Shown here in pieces: positions 4,585-5,830 of a stretch of 5,830 bases of DNA. Source of the stretch: Candidatus Bathyarchaeota archaeon RBG_13_52_12 (GTDB lineage: Archaea; Thermoproteota; Bathyarchaeia; TCS64); the NCBI GenBank assembly GCA_001774245.1, contig MEZF01000084.1, positions 1,477 to 7,306 on the forward strand. The letters are read 5' to 3'. The first letter of the stretch is position 1; each line of letters begins with the position of its first letter. The position numbers and the translations under genes were made by a program. Below the pieces are notes generated by a model that was given only the letters and a program-made list of their open reading frames with translations, was not told where the DNA came from and did no database searches.

Positions 4585-4634
4585 GCAATTATGTATGTGA
4601 ATATTATATGAAGCATAAATCCATATGAATTATC
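4579..4634 (-). repeat. Shared upstream repeat, copy 2 (of 2)
   Basis: Partner of 3278-3333 (47 of 56 positions identical, same orientation, starts 1301 bases apart). It lies 36 bases upstream of the protease start. On the + strand it also precedes a doubtful frame beginning at 4641/4650, so it could be a bidirectional control region. The divergence is concentrated in one patch (4594-4597), with conserved blocks on both sides, as expected if particular sites are under selection. Confidence 0.6.
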
Positions 4635-4649
4635 GCACGCTTGGCTCCT

Positions 4650-4946
4650 ATGTTGATCTCCCCTACCAATCTACTATTTAATCCGGTAGTTAGGTACCTT
4701 TTGGGTGCCGAAGGGAAAAATATTGCTGAATCACGCGTGGAAAACAGACTATTTATCGATAGTGATTTAATAACAAGACTTCTAATCGAATCATTGTCAT
4801 CCATATTACTTTTAAGTCACATTAAACTTTCTAATACGTGTCTGTCCGTCGGTCTAGATTCGAAATTTACGCTAACGTACTTACATAAGCGCGCGCAACC
4901 AACTAGAATAACGTGTGCAACAAATCGCACACACGAACGCGAGTAA
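4650..4946 (+). CDS. Doubtful small hypothetical protein
   Basis: An open frame with an ATG at 4650 (or a TTG at 4641), ending at 4946, gives about 98 residues. The first 55 or so look protein-like, with mixed charged and hydrophobic residues (LLGAEGKNIAESRVENRLF near 17-35, then DLITRLLIESL). The C-terminal part (HKRAQPTRITCATNRTHERE) does not, and it overlaps the inverted repeat and ribosome-binding region of the next gene. An ATTATATG element at 4603-4610 could act as its TATA box. No family recognised. The opposite strand is open over 4604-4804 as well, which lowers confidence. It may be a decayed gene whose true end lies near 4800. Confidence 0.25.
   Translation: MLISPTNLLFNPVVRYLLGAEGKNIAESRVENRLFIDSDLITRLLIESLSSILLLSHIKLSNTCLSVGLDSKFTLTYLHKRAQPTRITCATNRTHERE
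4913..4932 (+). promoter_or_regulatory. Inverted repeat upstream of the HTH gene
   Basis: GTGTGC (4913-4918) and GCACAC (4927-4932) are perfectly complementary across eight AT-rich bases (AACAAATC), a 20-base dyad typical in size for an operator bound by a dimeric HTH protein. It ends 28 bases before the GTG start of the HTH-domain gene, so autoregulation is plausible. A clear TATA box is not seen nearby; the best is a weak AGAATAAC around 4905. Confidence 0.4.
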
Positions 4947-4960
4947 AGGAAGGAATAACG

Positions 4961-5428
4961 GTGAAAAACAATCCCCATCGCTATGAGGAGTGTCGAACGA
5001 GTATACTAGCGGGTATCGGCAAGGACCACACAAATATGGAGATCGCCGCCGAAATGGGGGTCGAAAAATGGATAGTGTTCAACTACCTCAAGAAAATGAG
5101 GTACAACAAAGATCCGGAGCTCAAACAGGCTTACATTGACAAAGAATTACGCGCACATGAAAATAAATTATCCAGAGCAAATCTAAGAGATGCAAAATTC
5201 CACCACATGGCAGGGATGACTTTACAGCAGAGGAACTTCGAGAACATGATCAACTACTACAAGGATGAGCTTCAGGTGATATTCAAGTCTCAGGATGAGT
5301 ACACTGCTATCGCAGGCCTATCTAAAACTGTTCGTAACACATTGGCACTCAACAAGATCACCACCGGGTGGGGGCGCAATAATCAGCTCACAGCCAAGGC
5401 ACGCGGTTACCTGTTACTTGATAATTAG
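4961..5428 (+). CDS. HTH-domain protein, probable DNA-binding regulator
   Basis: A 155-residue protein from the GTG at 4961, chosen because AAGGAAGGA (4946-4954) is a good ribosome-binding sequence at the right distance. The frame stays open upstream to 4913, but that extension would be translated from the inverted repeat and looks unlike protein. Residues 12-47 form a helix-turn-helix: RTSILAGIGKDHTNMEIAAE, then MGVEKWIVFNYLKKMR, the pattern 'hTn.eIA.e.GV...tV..yLkkm' of homeodomain-like or resolvase/LuxR-like HTH units. The middle (about 50-110) is charged and helical. The C-terminus, GRNNQLTAKARGYLLL (138-153), resembles the last helix of a winged helix ('y.LT.kGr.yL'), so there may be two DNA-binding modules. 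No specific family or target is recognised. Confidence 0.65.
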   Translation: MKNNPHRYEECRTSILAGIGKDHTNMEIAAEMGVEKWIVFNYLKKMRYNKDPELKQAYIDKELRAHENKLSRANLRDAKFHHMAGMTLQQRNFENMINYYKDELQVIFKSQDEYTAIAGLSKTVRNTLALNKITTGWGRNNQLTAKARGYLLLDN

Positions 5429-5830
5429 GCGGAAACGGGAATCGCGCGCGAAATTTTTAATAAGACGCGTTGAGGTGGAAACTAGTTCCTCGTCATCATC
5501 AACGAATAGGATTTTTTATTCCCATTAAAAACACCTATGAATCATCGCTAGACGTTACAATTAGATTACTAGTTGTACTTAAGACGCTTAGAAGCTCTTG
5601 CCCTTTGCTTGTTAGAGGATCGCGCGCGGATAATGTGCTTCATGCTAGTTAGGGGTGAGCCGTATAGGGGCGAGAACAGGGGGTTGACGGAGAGAAAACT
5701 TAAGAGTATAAGTAAGAGAGCGTATGATGGCCTGCGGAACTAACTGGGATGCCACCCGGCACCGTGTGCTCTGAAAACGTTCTCAAAGGAGCGCATGCCT
5801 AGTACCCGTTGAAGCTATACTAGTTTCTAA
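5429..5830. other. Right-edge region without credible genes, possibly structured RNA
   Basis: No frame longer than about 60 codons looks coding; one starting at a TTG at 5470 has no protein-like features. From 5652 the base composition changes: G-runs at 5652-5655, 5667-5670 and 5679-5683, then nested complementary pairs. These are AAC/GGG (5742-5744, 5746-5748) with CCC/GTT (5805-5807, 5808-5810), GGCA (5758-5761) with TGCC (5796-5799), and GTGCTCT (5766-5772) with GGAGCGC (5788-5794, two G-T pairs). The nesting fits one branched hairpin of about 70 bases. It matches no RNA family I know, and the window ends 20 bases later. Confidence 0.3.
5442..5457 (+). terminator. Possible terminator after the HTH gene
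   Basis: Fourteen bases after the stop codon the self-complementary TCGCGCGCGA (5442-5451) is followed by AATTTTT (5451-5457 region). A short GC dyad and a T-run of five would fit a terminator, although the dyad has no room for a loop unless the central bases stay unpaired. Confidence 0.35.

Noticed and set aside
4604..4804. 66-codon minus-strand frame
   Set aside because: It ends inside the shared repeat, has no promoter or ribosome-binding site, and has no recognisable pattern; the overlapping + frame is slightly more protein-like.
5470..5652. 60-codon + strand frame after the HTH gene
   Set aside because: TTG start without ribosome-binding site, no domain pattern, immediately after a probable terminator.
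5656..5700. GAGCCGTATA, reminiscent of group II intron domain V
   Set aside because: The complementary strand of the domain V hairpin (ACGTACGGTTC-like) and the intron body are missing, so the match is only about ten bases.
5740..5800. Cobalamin-riboswitch-like words (GGGATGCC, CCGGCAC)
   Set aside because: The conserved elements are not in the required order and no B12-box is seen; no downstream gene is available to judge.

Overview
The window looks archaeal. Genes are preceded by AT-rich TATA-type promoter elements close to their starts, several leaders look very short, GTG and TTG starts are common, and the proteins belong to families frequent in archaea: a VapBC toxin-antitoxin pair, an AbrB/MazE-like DNA-binding protein, a winged-helix plus MEDS sensor regulator, a DUF5658-like membrane protein and an SDH-type ClpP-fold protease. 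A member of the TACK branch, for example a Bathyarchaeia-like organism, is a reasonable guess, but nothing here fixes the taxon.

Left part (1-1760): an accessory region. A GC-richer vapBC operon (180-865, + strand) is bracketed by two direct copies of a palindromic sequence typical of the 3' end of IS200/IS605-family tnpB elements, that is, the 3' end of the omega RNA. A third end lies inverted against the second copy and, with a following T-run, could act as a terminator between vapC and a convergent abrB-like gene (950-1159, - strand). A more extended omega-RNA-like remnant on the + strand (about 1390-1483) sits in a stretch of about 600 bases without a credible gene. A perfect 7-4-7 inverted repeat just upstream of a TATA box precedes the wHTH-MEDS regulator (1764-2588, + strand).

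Middle part (2589-4635): an AT-rich spacer with another short tnpB-type end (2883-2910), then three - strand genes. These are a DUF5658-like membrane protein (2922-3263), a 44-residue basic microprotein (3480-3614), and an SDH/ClpP-like protease (3611-4543) whose stop codon overlaps the microprotein start. The two - strand transcription units carry a shared promoter-region repeat of 56 bp that is 84% identical between copies (3278-3333 and 4579-4634). This suggests duplication of a regulatory module or common control, and is the best hint of an undescribed system here.

Right part (4636-5830): a doubtful small + strand reading frame, a HTH-domain protein of 155 residues (4961-5428) with an inverted repeat upstream, and about 400 bases without a credible gene. 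That last stretch has G-tracts, CG-alternating motifs and nested complementary segments that might be a structured RNA. No rRNA, tRNA, CRISPR array or intact transposase gene was recognised.
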